Below, piece after piece: positions 36,972-48,508 of a DNA stretch of 64,000 bases; positions within the stretch are counted from its first letter, which is position 1; every line of letters starts with the position of its first letter. The notes below the pieces were generated by a model. That model was not told where the DNA came from. It worked only from the letters and a program-made list of their open reading frames with translations, and did not search any database. The DNA lies in contig VWZF01002383.1 of the NCBI GenBank assembly GCA_013396755.1, forward strand, positions 240,462 through 304,461. The letters are read 5' to 3'. This DNA comes from Sclerurus mexicanus (lineage: Eukaryota > Chordata > Aves > Passeriformes > Furnariidae). The position numbers and the translations under genes are program-made.

Positions 36972-37919
36972 CTGATGCGGAGGCCAGGAGATAGTATAGA
37001 AAGCTATGAGTCACTTGCAGTCCTGAGAGAGGCATTGCAGGAAAGTCCTGATTTTCACTCGTTTACACAGATGAGAAAACCTCCTAGTTTATTGTGGGAG
37101 AATTCCAGTGTTATCTACACCCTCTGCAACAGAAACGTTCACTGCACTCTTGGGAAGTAAATGAGTGAATTTAGCCTAACTGCAGTCCATAAATGCAGTG
37201 CACAGTCTTATTTAACGGCAAATCTTAAAAAGCTAATGTACTGAACAGCTCTAGGTGTAAAAGACAATAAACTGTAGTTAAAATCATATCTCACAGTCAT
37301 GAAATCCATAGGGAAAGAGAGAATGAAAAGCACTAGAAAAAATCAGTGAAGCAGCTGCAAGGCAAGGGCAGAGTGGAAAGGACATTGCTGCAGAGAGCCT
37401 TCACGTGGCACTAAGCCATGCAACAATTCCTGCTACTGCACCTGAGAAACACTGACGGCACAGAGTGGTTTGCCCAAGTCTGACTATGTGATTTGTATTT
37501 GCATGAACAATTCCATGCATGTGCACCTGTGGCTATGACTGCTCTGTCTCAGGGAGGAACTCATTAAAGAGAGTGAGATCCAGAGACTACTGTATCTTCT
37601 AAGAATGGGACTCAGAATTTTGGCACCCAAACCAAAGTGCTGCAGAAATGTGCTTGTCTAGCAATCACCTAGAGATACCTGAATTTTCAATAGCAAAGCT
37701 CTTGGGGGGCTTGGGAATGCACAGCAACACCCCCAGTCTAGCACTAGATCCTTCTCAAGGTCTCCTGTGATCTGGCAGAGAATTCACCAGAACTCCACCT
37801 CGCAGCCAGGAGAGCTTCAGCCAGTAACTGTGCTTTTAAAAACCATGCTTTTAACAGTGCTTAGGGAGACTAAGGCAGGTTATGAAATTTCCTGGGGACT
37901 GTTGACATTATTTGGTCAG

Positions 37920-37937
37920 TCTATCTATCTATCTATC
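37920..37937. repeat. (CTAT)n microsatellite
   Basis: Four and a half CTAT units. Confidence 0.9.
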
Positions 37938-39548
37938 ACGTTCCTTGGAAGTGAAATGCATGGGTCTCAATTGCCTATCTGATTTGCTTGGTAGTCAAAT
38001 GCTTCATTGCAATTGGTAGATTTCCAGGGAAAAACAAACAAACAGTAAAATGGCAGTCATAACTTACAATTACAAGCCAAAACTAGCAAATTTATTCCAG
38101 GCAAATTTCACTTGAGCCAGACATTACTTGCCTCTCCATTTCAGCTGTCACCTTCGTTGACCCTTTTCTCTATTTCCACCAGTTTACAGACTCTGTTCTT
38201 TGCCTGTTTCTGTGAGGTACAAGGTATTTTCCCCATTAGCCCCTTCTCAGTAAGAGGTTTTGCTGATTTAAAATGAATTAGTATTTATTAGCAACCTGAA
38301 TACCGGTCATTACTTACATATCTTGGTTTGAATCCCCTCTGTCTGAAGAGGAAATTAGATGAGTTTCAAGCTTATTGTTTGCATACTCTAACCTAGAGGA
38401 TACTGTGCACAAAATGAGTCAGACCTTCCTAGGTAGGCACCTCACTTCAGGAAGGTGTCTGTGAGCAAGACCTAGAGCATTTGCGACTGCTTGGGTAAGG
38501 CAGCTGTGGGAAGAAAGGGATTGAAACTCACACCACACTCGGTACATTCCATAGTAGCTCCTTGTTAAGAAGGTGAGAGCCTTACAGGATCCCAGTGCTC
38601 ACCAGGGACTGCTGACAAGTCCTAGGCATTTAAAGTTATTTGCAGGATCCTGCTGGATCTGAGTATGTAGCTATTTGGCTTAGAGATACGCAGAATATGC
38701 AGGTATTGTCTGTACAGATAAGAAGGAAGAAGTATCACAGAGGAGAGAAGGAAAAGTGAACACAGGAAAAGTAGAGGCAGAAAACCTCTGTTGATCCAGT
38801 GGGGGTGGGATAATGAGCAGTGTTGGCTGAAAGGGCAAATTAAAGGAGAATTACAAAGGTGAGAGAAGACATTTTCTCTAATACTAGTTATAGGGTTTTT
38901 GGGGCTTCAAAAGGCATTTTTTCCCTGACAAAGGATGGTCTTCAAATGAAGCTGGCTGAATGGCCAGGATCTCTTGTAGAAGACTGAATGAACCATGGAG
39001 CTATAGGAGAACATGCAAACAAAAAGCTTCTCATATGAAACCTTGCCAAATATAATTAAATCATGTGGAGTGAAAGACATATGCTCATTGTAGCAGAGCA
39101 ATCATCTGTTCTTTTATCTGACATCAAGAAGTTCTGCTATCTATAGGCCACTGGCAAGCACCTATGTTATTAACTACAACCATCACCCAATTTGGAATCC
39201 ACTTTTTTAATTAACTCTGTGTGGTATTTTGTCAGCATCTGTTTATGTCCAAATGAGAATCGCACTTGCTGTTACTTGCTACAAAAATGCTGCTCTGTTG
39301 TAGGAAAGTTATTGCACTTAAGTGACTGCTCAGTTCTTCTCTCTCTAAATGAGAAATAGAAACTAGAGGGAAAAATAGAAGCTTCTGAGGGATGCATAAT
39401 AGTAAACATGATATTTTTCCTGATTAAAGCAAACTAAGATGTGCTTCTTACCATCTAACTCGAAACTCATAGGACCACTTAGGCTTTAGAAGCATTCCTG
39501 AGAGTAATAATTTTCACAAAATCTTGCCAGATTTCTCTCAGTCTACAG

Positions 39549-39856
39549 CATGTTGAAAAGAGCTTTGTTAAGGAGATGGGTATGTAAAGCCCAAGACATT
39601 TACACTGAAATGCATTTACGCAGGTGTAAAACTCTGGTAGTCCCCTCTGGTTTTGAACAGCAAATTGCTCTTTTCAGCTGTACACATACAGAAAACTGCA
39701 GAAGGGACCAGTTCAAGTTTGGCATTTGTGTTATTGCAGAATTAAGCAGCTGGAAAAGAAAGATTGAATGTGGTGAGCTGCAGATGGGCTGTGGTGGCCT
39801 TCTAAGAGGAGTAAAAGTCCAGTCCTGGAAAGTGACAGAAGCTGCTGGTAGGGAAG
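39549..39856 (+). other. Exon-like open segment, 308 nt
   Basis: A pyrimidine-rich acceptor (TTTCTCTCAGTCTACAG, ending 39548) is followed one base later by an ATG at 39550. The frame then stays open for 102 codons up to an AAG|GTAAGA donor at 39856, and reaches a stop shortly beyond. The predicted peptide is rich in K, R and C and has no domain, signal peptide or membrane segment that I recognise. It could be a first coding or alternative exon, but a chance frame is at least as likely. Confidence 0.17.
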
Positions 39857-40741
39857 GTAAGACCTAGGCTCAAGTCTTGCTCCTCCTGAGGTCAGGCAGA
39901 CTGGGTAGTACCTGTGACCTGTGGTAGGAAAATTTCTGACTAATCACACTGACATTCTTATAAAAACCTACAGCCTTAGAAAAGCAGGAGTCAAAAAGAG
40001 AAGCAAGTATTTTTGCTCTTTTCCACCAAATCTTCAGCCTGCTGACTTTTTTACCTTGTTTATCTTTAGCACCATCTGGCAAAGCAGAATGACACTGCTG
40101 TCTCCAGAAACATCACCTCAGGGACAGTACCAAGGAACATTTTAAGCTTGCCTTTTAATCTTTATCATATACTGCTTTCAAAGCATTTCTAAATCTTATT
40201 GATTAAAAAATAAGGGTATCTAATTATTATTGGCAACACAAATCACTCTGTTATATCAAACTTACATCAATATTTATTATCATGTCACCAACAGCTCCAC
40301 CATATTATTACAATTTAATCTTGTATTCTAATTGATCAAAAACAGTTGCAGTAAAGAGCACAACAATTGTAACTCAACATTTCTTTGTTTTCCTTTCTAA
40401 TAAAAAATAGGGTCATTATTCAGCTCTTTGAAAAACAGAATTGCATTTATATATCCATAACTTCTGAAGTCCATTCTCCTTATTTCAGGCAAACTTCCTT
40501 AATCTATATTTCTACATGGAATTGCTCAAATTAAACTATTCAAAATTAGTTGTTAAAACTGAATTTCCAAAACTGGGAAATACCATCTTTGGGATTATAT
40601 TGACAAGCTCTGTTAATATAAAATTTGTTTCACCTGTGCCAATATCAAGTTCTATTGATAAAAATCTTTTCATTCATCCAGTCCCTCTTCTTGTATGCCA
40701 AGTCTAATAATAAAATAAACCTCAAATCTCTATGACTTGTT

Positions 40742-40816
40742 AAGAAAGAAAGGAAGGGAAAGGACAGAAGAGAGAAATAGAAAGGAAGTAGAGGACAAGG
40801 AGGGAAGGAAGGAAGG
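40742..40816. repeat. Purine-rich (GAAA/GGAA)n tract
   Basis: About 75 bases of nearly pure A/G, ending in GGAAGGAAGGAAGG. It directly abuts a truncated CR1 fragment. Confidence 0.85.
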
Positions 40817-40975
40817 TCCCCTGGCACAACTTGAGGCCATTTCCTCTCGTCTTTATTGCTTGTTACCTGGGAGAAGAGGCCAACCCCCACTCACTACAAA
40901 CTTCTTTCATATAGTTGTAGAGAGCAAAAAAGTGGCCCCTGAGCCCCCTTTTCCGCAAGCTAAAGTTGCTTCAAA
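40817..40975 (-). mobile_element. Internal CR1 LINE fragment
   Basis: The motifs CTGGCACAACTTGAGGCCAT and TGTTACCTGGGAGAAGAG match, with a few substitutions, the stretch at about 17680-17740 of the 1.8-kb CR1 element. This points to the same or a close subfamily. The 3' end is missing, replaced by the purine tract at 40742-40816, and the 5' side fades near 40975. Confidence 0.85.
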
Positions 40976-42249
40976 GATCAAATTTGTATTTCATCTATTT
41001 AAGACTATTTAAGACTCAAAGACTTTCATTGCACATGATTGCTATCAGCTATAATGAGTTTGAGCTTAGAGGATCTTGTAGTGTGAGTGTAGTTTCCTGA
41101 CTAAATTTCAGTAGGACAGTAATCCCAGTATCCTGTGCTGCATAGATAAGTGAGACAGTCAAAGGAAGGGTATAATTAATTTCCAGGGTACCATGTTTTC
41201 CTTTCTTCTTTAATTATTACATAATTACTCTTTATTTTATGTATTTCAAATAGCAAATAATGGCATTGTGTCAGGACCAAGATAACTATGACTTGGAAAC
41301 TTATTCATGTATATCCAACACTATGTGGATTAGTAGAGAGAAAATATTTCAATCATTCCTATGTCTGTGTATTAAGATATGACATCCTGCATAGCTGTGG
41401 AATACTGTAAATCACACTGCAGCTGGAATATATAAACTGATTACCATTTCCCTTACTTGGCATACTGTTAGAAGTTAGGTCTTGTCTCTACTTCTTCTTC
41501 TGCATTGTCCTCTTTTTGCTTCCCAGCTATACATTTGAATTTATATTTCTGAACTTTATTAAAGTGCTCTGAAATGGTTCTTCCATAACTTCATATCTTA
41601 AAAAATAAAAGTCAAAAAATGCCAGGAGTCATTCTGCCTATAATTTAAATACAGCTTATGAATTATGAGTTATTAAGTTAGCTTAATGACAGTATTTCAG
41701 ATTGGCTTTTTAACAGAAACTGAAAGGAGTAAGGTGGTGAAGCATAAAACAGCAACATATCTAAATGAATCGATTTTTGACATTTTTTCTTTTTTTTTGC
41801 TAAAAACAGAAGAACAGTCACACATAAAATGCATCCATGTGGGGCAGGAACCAAGCAGGAAAATCCTGTCATGCAGCACCCATTTCAGATCACTGGGCAA
41901 GAGGGGAGCTGCCCCAAGCTGACAGCCCCTGAACTGCTCTGCCACTGCTTTGCTATACTGAGATGATGTTGTGGCTGGGGAGAGGCAGGGGAGGGATGAA
42001 GCAACGCATGAGTACCACAAACCCAGCAGAACAAGCTGATAGCTTGGAGAGGTGTGCCCTATGTGATGCACTAATGTTGCAAAATGTGGAACATGTAAAT
42101 ATTTTCTTAAGAAAGGATGTTGTTTGTTGTTTGATGCTTGATCTTTATATACTTTCAAGCCTAATCAAAAAGAAAGGAGATTTAATCCATGAAACAGCAG
42201 CTAACAGACTCTAAGTGATGTACCAACAAATTACTTGGTAGAATTGGCT
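40976..42249. other. Unique sequence upstream of an LTR
   Basis: AT-rich. It holds the 153-codon minus frame 41697-42158, which shows no recognisable domain and no retroviral similarity that I can see. No internal retroviral region is recognisable next to the LTR that follows. Confidence 0.5.
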
Positions 42250-42810
42250 TGTTAAGGTTTAGGGCTTGACAATTTTGATAATCTCAGACCTAAAGGGATA
42301 TTAACAAAGCTTGGGAAGAAGGACATACCACTGATCATGGACACAAAGAATGTGGAATTTACAGATCACAAGGACATTTAGCAGAACCCCTAAGGAAAGG
42401 ATGAAACTAACAAAGACAACTCAACAAATGTGCTGAAATCATCTCCAACCTGGTAAAAGGTAATTCCATCAGGAGGAGATGGCAACCACTTACTCATGGC
42501 CCACCAACTTAAAAGAAGAGAAAGACTGAGCATTCAGAGTGATTAGCATGAGAAGCAAGAGAAACATCACCCGATAGACGACAGAATACTAATTTATAAG
42601 ATAACTAGGTAACTTATAGCCAATGAACATTAATGCCTTTGTTTGCTAAAATGTATAAATTGTGAAAAGTTGTGGTAGTCGTCCTGCTGGCTTTGTGGAT
42701 TTGCCACCCAGCACACCTTTCTGCACAGAACTGCAAATAAATGGAATACTTTGACTCTGTGTGGATTGGTCTCTTGCACACTGTGTGAAAGATCCTATTT
42801 TGGGACAACA
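42250..42810 (+). mobile_element. Solo LTR of an endogenous retrovirus
   Basis: The right half has the full set of LTR landmarks in order: AGCCAAT at 42618-42624, TATAAAT at 42654-42660, a CACCCAGCACACCTTTCTGC block at about 42707-42726, the polyadenylation signal AATAAA at 42736-42741, a TGTGTGGATTGG(T)CTCTTGCAC U5-like block, and a terminus ending GGGACAACA at 42810. This layout is that of gammaretrovirus-like (ERV1) or related avian LTRs. The left boundary is uncertain: I chose the TGTTAAGG at 42250 because it gives a TG start and about 560 bases. No target-site duplication or coding remnant is seen. Confidence 0.72.
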
Positions 42811-43424
42811 ATAGTGTTGCTTATCCAGATTTGGAGTTTGCCATGTCAGCTGGCTCCTGTTGTGTAAGAAGGACCTTGAAGGGGTCCCTGCCTCTATAGG
42901 GCATGACAGGGAACTCTGGCAGAGATAAGCAGGGAGAAGAGAAAGTGGGTAGTGGATCCTTGCAAAGCTCCAGTGTGGAAAACCACAAATTACCTTGTGA
43001 GCAGGTAGGAGCGGAGGCTGTTTTATATCAATAAGTGAGATACGTATTCTCTTAAAATTCTATTCTTCTAAACAGCACTTTGCTCTAAGGAAGCTCTTCA
43101 GTCACCAATTACAACTTTTCTTGTAGCCAGAGAGAACAAATTACGCAATGGTAGCCTAAATCAGATTCACCAAGATAACCACGTTTTACCCCAGGGAAGA
43201 GCACATTCAAGCCAGCTCTCAGAGTGGCAGAATCAAGTAATGCTGTTCTCAGAAAAAGTGCAGTAGCTGAGGGGCGAAGACCAGCAGGATACACCAGATA
43301 CGAGGAAGCATTGGAAACAATCACCTGCTGATTATATTAGGTTTGGAGATATGAAACAAACTTATATTTGGGTTGTTTCCTTTGTAATTACAGTTACATT
43401 TTGGTGACAGAGGATGGGCAACCC
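42811..43424. other. Unique sequence between LTR and SINE
   Basis: About 600 bases with no recognised element. The 71-codon minus frame 43109-43324 has no recognised domain. Confidence 0.5.
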
Positions 43425-43565
43425 TGAGATTAGCTCAGTTGGTCAGAGCATGGTACTAATAACACCAAAGTTGTGGATTCAATAACTGTATGGGCCGTTC
43501 ACTTAAGAGTTGGATTTGATAATCCTTGTAGGTCCCTTCCAACTCGGAATACTCTGTGATTCTGT
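43425..43565 (+). mobile_element. tRNA-Ile-derived SINE with CR1 tail (TguSINE1-like)
   Basis: The head is a tRNA-Ile(AAU) relative. The A box TAGCTCAGTTGG lies at 43431-43442, the anticodon loop CTAATAA at 43456-43462 with anticodon AAT at 43458-43460, a degenerate B box at about 43473-43483, and the acceptor-side ATGGGCC at about 43490-43496. The tail from about 43505 is a CR1 3' end: GTTGGATTTGATAATCC, then GGTCCCTTCCAACTCGGAAT, closing with the octamer-like TCTGTGATTCTGT. The structure fits a SINE mobilised by CR1 enzymes, as described for TguSINE1 in zebra finch. The broken B box and T-arm argue against a working tRNA gene. Confidence 0.9.
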
Positions 43566-45820
43566 AAAACTTCATTGTCCAGCATTGCCCTGCTGCACAG
43601 AGCCCGGGGGGCACAGCTGTGACTGACTGATGGCAGATGAGATACGAAAAAGGGCTGCTTCCCCAGGGAAAGAGACACATCAATTTTACTCCTTCTGGCC
43701 AAACAACCATAGCAGCATAAGGTTATTGGCTCAAATGGATGCTAAAGATTAGTCTGCTTAGGCTGAGCCATTTAAAGGTATGGCTCAAGCCTCCAAGACT
43801 GACCAGCCAAAGCAATTAGGAGAAACATACAACTCCCTTTGTGCAAGGAAGGAGGAGGATGTGTATTCTGTTGAGAACCTCTGCAGCACATTACTATCTG
43901 TCACTTCTTACTGGATCCTCTTATTCCTTGTCCCAGATTAGGTCTGAACACTGAACTATACATTAAAAATGTCCTTCCTCTTCCCTCCTCCCTTTTCAAC
44001 CTGCCTGTGAAAGAGCTGCAGATGTGGTTTAAGTGCCTGTAATGTCACATTGCCAAGCCTACAAAGACTGCCAGATTTCTCAGTGAGAAGCCAGGATGTG
44101 ACGTGGTATTTGGAATGATTAAGTTGCCTTTAGGCACCACAGAGGGCACAAATGCCATTACAAGCATGAGTGATACAATGCATTTACCAATCATTTTTAA
44201 AAGCAAATTCATGGAACAGAGTGCTAGCAGAACTACTTCAAAATGTGTGAAAATGAGTCCAAGTCAAAGTGTTGTGAGCAGATACAGTTTAGGTTATCAT
44301 TCAGAAGCTAAGCCCCTCTTAGGCCCACAAACAGCAGACAGGCTGAAGCAAAACAGTCATTTATCTTAGTTTTTACAACCTTGGCACTTCATCTCAGCTG
44401 CTGATGTCCAGTGTGTCTGCAGCTTTTACTGGGAAACATTAATAGTCCTCGTCAGATGCAAAACATTAAATTTTTCTTTGAGGACCTAATTGTTTTGTTT
44501 AGTTTTAAGTTACTTATGGAAGTTACTCTTAAAATAATAGAGAAATACCGTATGAAGTTCAGATCATAACAATTACAGCTGGGGAAAGGAAAGCACAAAA
44601 GCAAGCATCCATGAGACTGTGATTCTGCAGATAAGAAGAGCTCTTTCTCACTGACATTAAACTGCAGGAAATAGATATTTTTGAAGGTTTAAAGGTGCTT
44701 TTAAACATCACCACGTTCAAGGGATGCAGGTTTGCTCAGCGATGCACCAAAGGTGCTCACCAGCCTGCAAATGGGTTGATTGTGAGCATCCCATTAATAA
44801 AACCCTTTATGAATAAATCATGGAGGAGAAATCTTGAGCTAGAAGGAGAATAAGCAAAGTGATCTAACTCTTTCCAAACCCAAACTTATAGAAGATGTAA
44901 ACCATGTAGTCTTCCTACATACTGATAATCAATTTAAGTTTCCCTTGCAGTTTTCTCCCTGGGATCATGGCATCTCATTTGTGTGCCAGATAAGAGTTTC
45001 CACTAAAATGAATAGGGCCATTTTCATAGTTGTTTTTGTTTGTTTGTTTTTAATTAAAACCCCCACATTAAAAGTTTGGTAAAAGTCATCAACCATTAAG
45101 AATTGTTAAAGAACTGGGTAGTAATGTGACTGTGTCCAGTGAGATGTTAATTAAGTGATTTCTGCTCTATGAACTCAACTTGCTGCAGTGAAAGTAGAGA
45201 GGGTTAAAGCAATCTAGGAAGATAATCAATATTTCATTTCTTTGGAGCTAAGTAGCAGCCAAGATAAACACTTCTGATGAAGATGTTTGTTGGACCAGTG
45301 CTTTTCAGCTTTACAAGCACATCCTGATGAATCCTCCCAAAATCCTTTGGGAATGGTTAAATTTATTCACATCATTTTATAAGTAGCAACACTGACACAG
45401 AGAAAAAGACTGACATTTCAAACGGGACTGCCCTAAACTAGCCTTTAAACCATCTTTTGATATCTAAACAAAGGTCTGAACAGAGGTTCACTGAAGCCAG
45501 CTAAGTTTTCAGTGAGCATTTAACTGGGTACAAAATCATTTCACATTGGTCATACAACAAATGGAACTTGCAAAATTCATAAACCTTTTACGAAAACAGG
45601 CAGAGGCCTTGTAGAAACGCTGGTGTTAGAATTCAGATGCTTCTTGTTTATGCTCCCTATTTTGTATTTCTGGCATAGGCAACAGAATCAAATAACGGAG
45701 TAATCATTCACTTTTGTTCTAAATAGCTACAGTAATATTCAACAATCCCCAAAATGGTTTTGGAAGTGGATGATGCGCATAATGGTAATTGTGAATCGTA
45801 TTATGTTTGGTCAGAAATAT

Positions 45821-45841
45821 TTCTTTCTTTCTTTCTTTCTT
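45821..45841. repeat. (TTTC)n microsatellite
   Basis: Five TTTC units without interruption. Confidence 0.9.
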
Positions 45842-47134
45842 ACTATTCAACCTGTTCTAAATGACTGCATTAAGGGAAGGTCTGCAGAGTACTGAAAACT
45901 AGCAAATTATTTTTCAAGACACATGTGCTGAAAATAGTGCTGTGGTATTTAAATCCTTGAATTCTGACTACAGGGTTCTGCTGCCTCATCTGGTAAATCC
46001 AATCCCATTTCTACCAAACAGTAGAATTTAATTACAAAGGCTTGTGAGTACATCATACATAATGATATACTCACGGATGCTGAGTCCATCAACAGCTTTC
46101 TCTGAAAATTAACAACACATAGCAATGCACTCCGGGGAAAACAGCAGCCTCACCAGCTTACTGATGTGTATCTGAGCTTTTCTAAAACAACAAAAGGCTT
46201 TTCTAAGATGCTAAACAATAAAACAAACTGGTCCAGGCCTGTGTGAATAATAACAATTGGTTATAATTTCATATGTTGCATATCTAGTTGATAATATTTT
46301 CAGAGTTGTTGAGCACTTAGTTATAACCTTCAGAAAAAAATTCTGAAAAACATGCAATTAAAATGCAATCTAATAATGAATTTTATGTGTTTTTATAATG
46401 TTTAAATGTACATAAACTGACAATTAATCTAGACAACCCTTTCTGAGATAGACAGATATTTAAATTGATAGACAGGTTTGAAGAAACTCTACTCCAGTAT
46501 AAAGGCAAATATATTAAAACAGTTGAAGTGCTCATTCTTCTGCATTGTGATATGCCTATTGGAGTTCAGTGACAGACTCTTGCAGTAGTTTAATTCTATT
46601 GATAAAGGATACTTTAGAATCTGTATTTTGGAATTGTACCACCATAAAAATATTTTCTGATAAAAACACAGGCAGTAAAACTCTTCAGTTTTAACATTTC
46701 AAGAAAGCCTTTGCAAATAAGCCTCCATGAAGTGAGTTGTAAATAAAAATGTACCCTTCAAGCTCAGAAAAGAGAGTTCAACAATGATATTATGAACTCC
46801 ATAAAATCACAATGACATAGACGAGGCAAACAGAAAATGGCATAATTTAAGAACTAGCAAGTATTCTAAAACAATCAAACGAACAGAAACATTTTTCCCA
46901 AATCATGAGACATCAAATGGGAAAATTTAGTGGTAATTTTGTAGGCAAAAACCTTGAGTGAAGTAAAAATTGATTCAGGTAAAAAAAAAAATAAAATCTG
47001 CCATCAGAATCTCAGCATGAAGGCGCAGCCAGAACCTTTGCTTCAGGAGGATCACAAACTGCTGTGAAGCTCTGAGATTACATCAAGGAAATGTTGCTCC
47101 ATTCTTAAAATTTATCCTTTTTTTTCTGTTGCAG

Positions 47135-47322
47135 ACCATTACGTAAATAAGGCTAGAAGGACAACTGGTGTGACTCAACAGGGTAGCACATTATTACTGT
47201 TCAGCAAAATGTGCACCACTGTTAAGGGGAACAACTCCAGATCACAGACCAGTTATTTTAAGCAGTTCATTCCCGCTGTTTTCTTGCTAATAGTTCTGGA
47301 AGACATACCTTCTCTTTTATAA
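47135..47322 (+). other. Terminal-exon-like open segment
   Basis: A very strong acceptor (CCTTTTTTTTCTGTTGCAG, ending 47134) is followed by two bases and then 61 open codons to TAA at 47320-47322. An open run of this length is unlikely in sequence this AT-rich. The frame ends with a hydrophobic run containing IPAVFLLIVL. No AATAAA was noted close downstream. GAG|GTATTT and GAG|GTAAAC donor-like sites lie at 47338 and 47358, so an internal exon with a stop is also possible. The peptide is not recognised. Confidence 0.2.
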
Positions 47323-48327
47323 ATTGCACCTGCAGAGGTATTTTTTTAGACAACAGAGGTAAACAAATGTATATACAACAAATCATTCCAAGGAACAGTC
47401 AGAGGTAGGAGGTCAGACTATTACGTTGACCTATCCAAACCACCCAGAGTGACCACAGAAGGTGAATCTCTGGTGCAGCTGTAAGATCACCAGAAAGACA
47501 TTTGCAGTCTTCAGGATGGGAAAAGAAAAACCTTCTTACACTGACTAGAGTTTTGGAAGGTTCCAAGTGTGCACAGTCTGAATGCTGAGGTGAATGATGC
47601 CCTGGGGGAGCTGAGTGGGCTGGGTACGAACACTCAGTTGTGTTTCCCATTTGAGAACAATGGCTATGCCATCATTCACTTGAGGTGGAAACTGATAAAA
47701 CTGTGGAACCACCTGTGCTATTTCAGATGCAGGGATAGAAGTGAGTGCTGTACAATAACAATAATAACAGCAGCAGGAGACCATTGCTTGTGGTTAGGTG
47801 CAGCTGTCTGGCTCTCTTCTTCGCTGGCACCCGTGGCATAACATCTTCCAAAGGAAAGGGCTGGTAGACCAGGAGCAATCAGGTAGAGAGTGGAGCTCAG
47901 TTGCACAGGGCAGTGTAAAAGCTTGATTCACACAGCATAATGCCTAGATCAACACAACCATGGCTAAAACAGCTGAGATCTTTCTTGATAAACATCTACT
48001 TCTGTGCTATCTTCTCCATGTTGGACCAAAGATACCAACAGGACATGCAAAGGAAAGTTTGCAAAGTAACAATGGAATGTTCCACATCACTCTTTCTGGC
48101 CTAAAATGGGCATTGTGCACAAGGACAATAAAAATAAAGATAGCTGCCTCATTTATGAAATTATCTGAAGTCTGACTGTAAGAGTGACTCACTGCTCCAG
48201 AAACTGTCTGGGAAGAAAACGTTTCAAGGAGATTCACTGCTGACCTATTGCCAGAAATGGCAATGTTTTGGACAGAAAGAAATTATTGTACATATGTAGA
48301 GGGTACCTCAGAGATTGTTGGGCTTAC

Positions 48328-48393
48328 CTTTCCTGTTTTTTCCTGCAAGTGTATCACAGGGCAAGGGACAATGGGAAAGACTGTGGTGATTGA
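48328..48393 (-). other. Exon-like segment, 66 nt, minus strand
   Basis: On the minus strand it lies between a GGTCTTTTCAG acceptor and an AAG|GTAAGC donor. The length is exactly 22 codons, open in phase 0 at both ends, with peptide start SITTVFPIVP and end LQEKTGK. The peptide is not recognised, and no second minus-strand exon is obvious nearby. Confidence 0.22.
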
Positions 48394-48430
48394 CTGAAAA
48401 GACCTCATGAAACTTCTAGGTCTATTTTCA

Positions 48431-48508
48431 TGTTTGTGGTGGGGTTGGGCTTTTTAGGGTTTGTTTTGGAGGTTTTTGTTTGTTTGGGGTTTTGGTTTGT
48501 TTATTTTT
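48431..48508. repeat. T/G-rich low-complexity tract
   Basis: Runs of TTTT alternate with GG, GGG and GGGG, ending in TGTTTGGGGTTTTGGTTTG. It is of the same type as the tracts at 1.5, 53.8 and 63.5 kb. Confidence 0.85.

Larger units (their letters stand above)
28294..40741. other. Long unique non-coding stretch
   Basis: More than 12 kb without a recognised mobile element. It contains candidate exons at 28924-29027, 31112-31181 (minus) and 39549-39856, a 24-bp tandem duplication and two tetranucleotide microsatellites, all listed separately. GC-richer patches lie near 31600-31990, 33800-33960 and 36400-36690; none shows a recognisable product. Confidence 0.5.
43566..48430. other. Unique AT-rich non-coding sequence
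   Basis: No mobile element is recognised. It includes a short T/G run at 45028-45052, a TTTC microsatellite at 45.8 kb, and candidate exons at 47135-47322 and 48328-48393 (minus). The 46-47 kb part is notably AT-rich. Confidence 0.5.

Noticed and set aside
38144..38216. Pyrimidine-rich exon-like segment between TTTCAG and GAG|GTACAA
   Set aside because: The donor is weak and the open frame follows from the pyrimidine-rich composition.
41697..42158. 153-codon minus-strand open frame
   Set aside because: No domain or family resemblance, a phenylalanine-, serine- and leucine-rich chance composition, and no splice or promoter context. It does not resemble gag, pol or env despite lying beside an LTR.
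43425..43497. Functional tRNA-Ile gene
   Set aside because: The B box and T-arm are degraded and the sequence continues directly into a CR1 tail, so it is a SINE head, not a tRNA gene.
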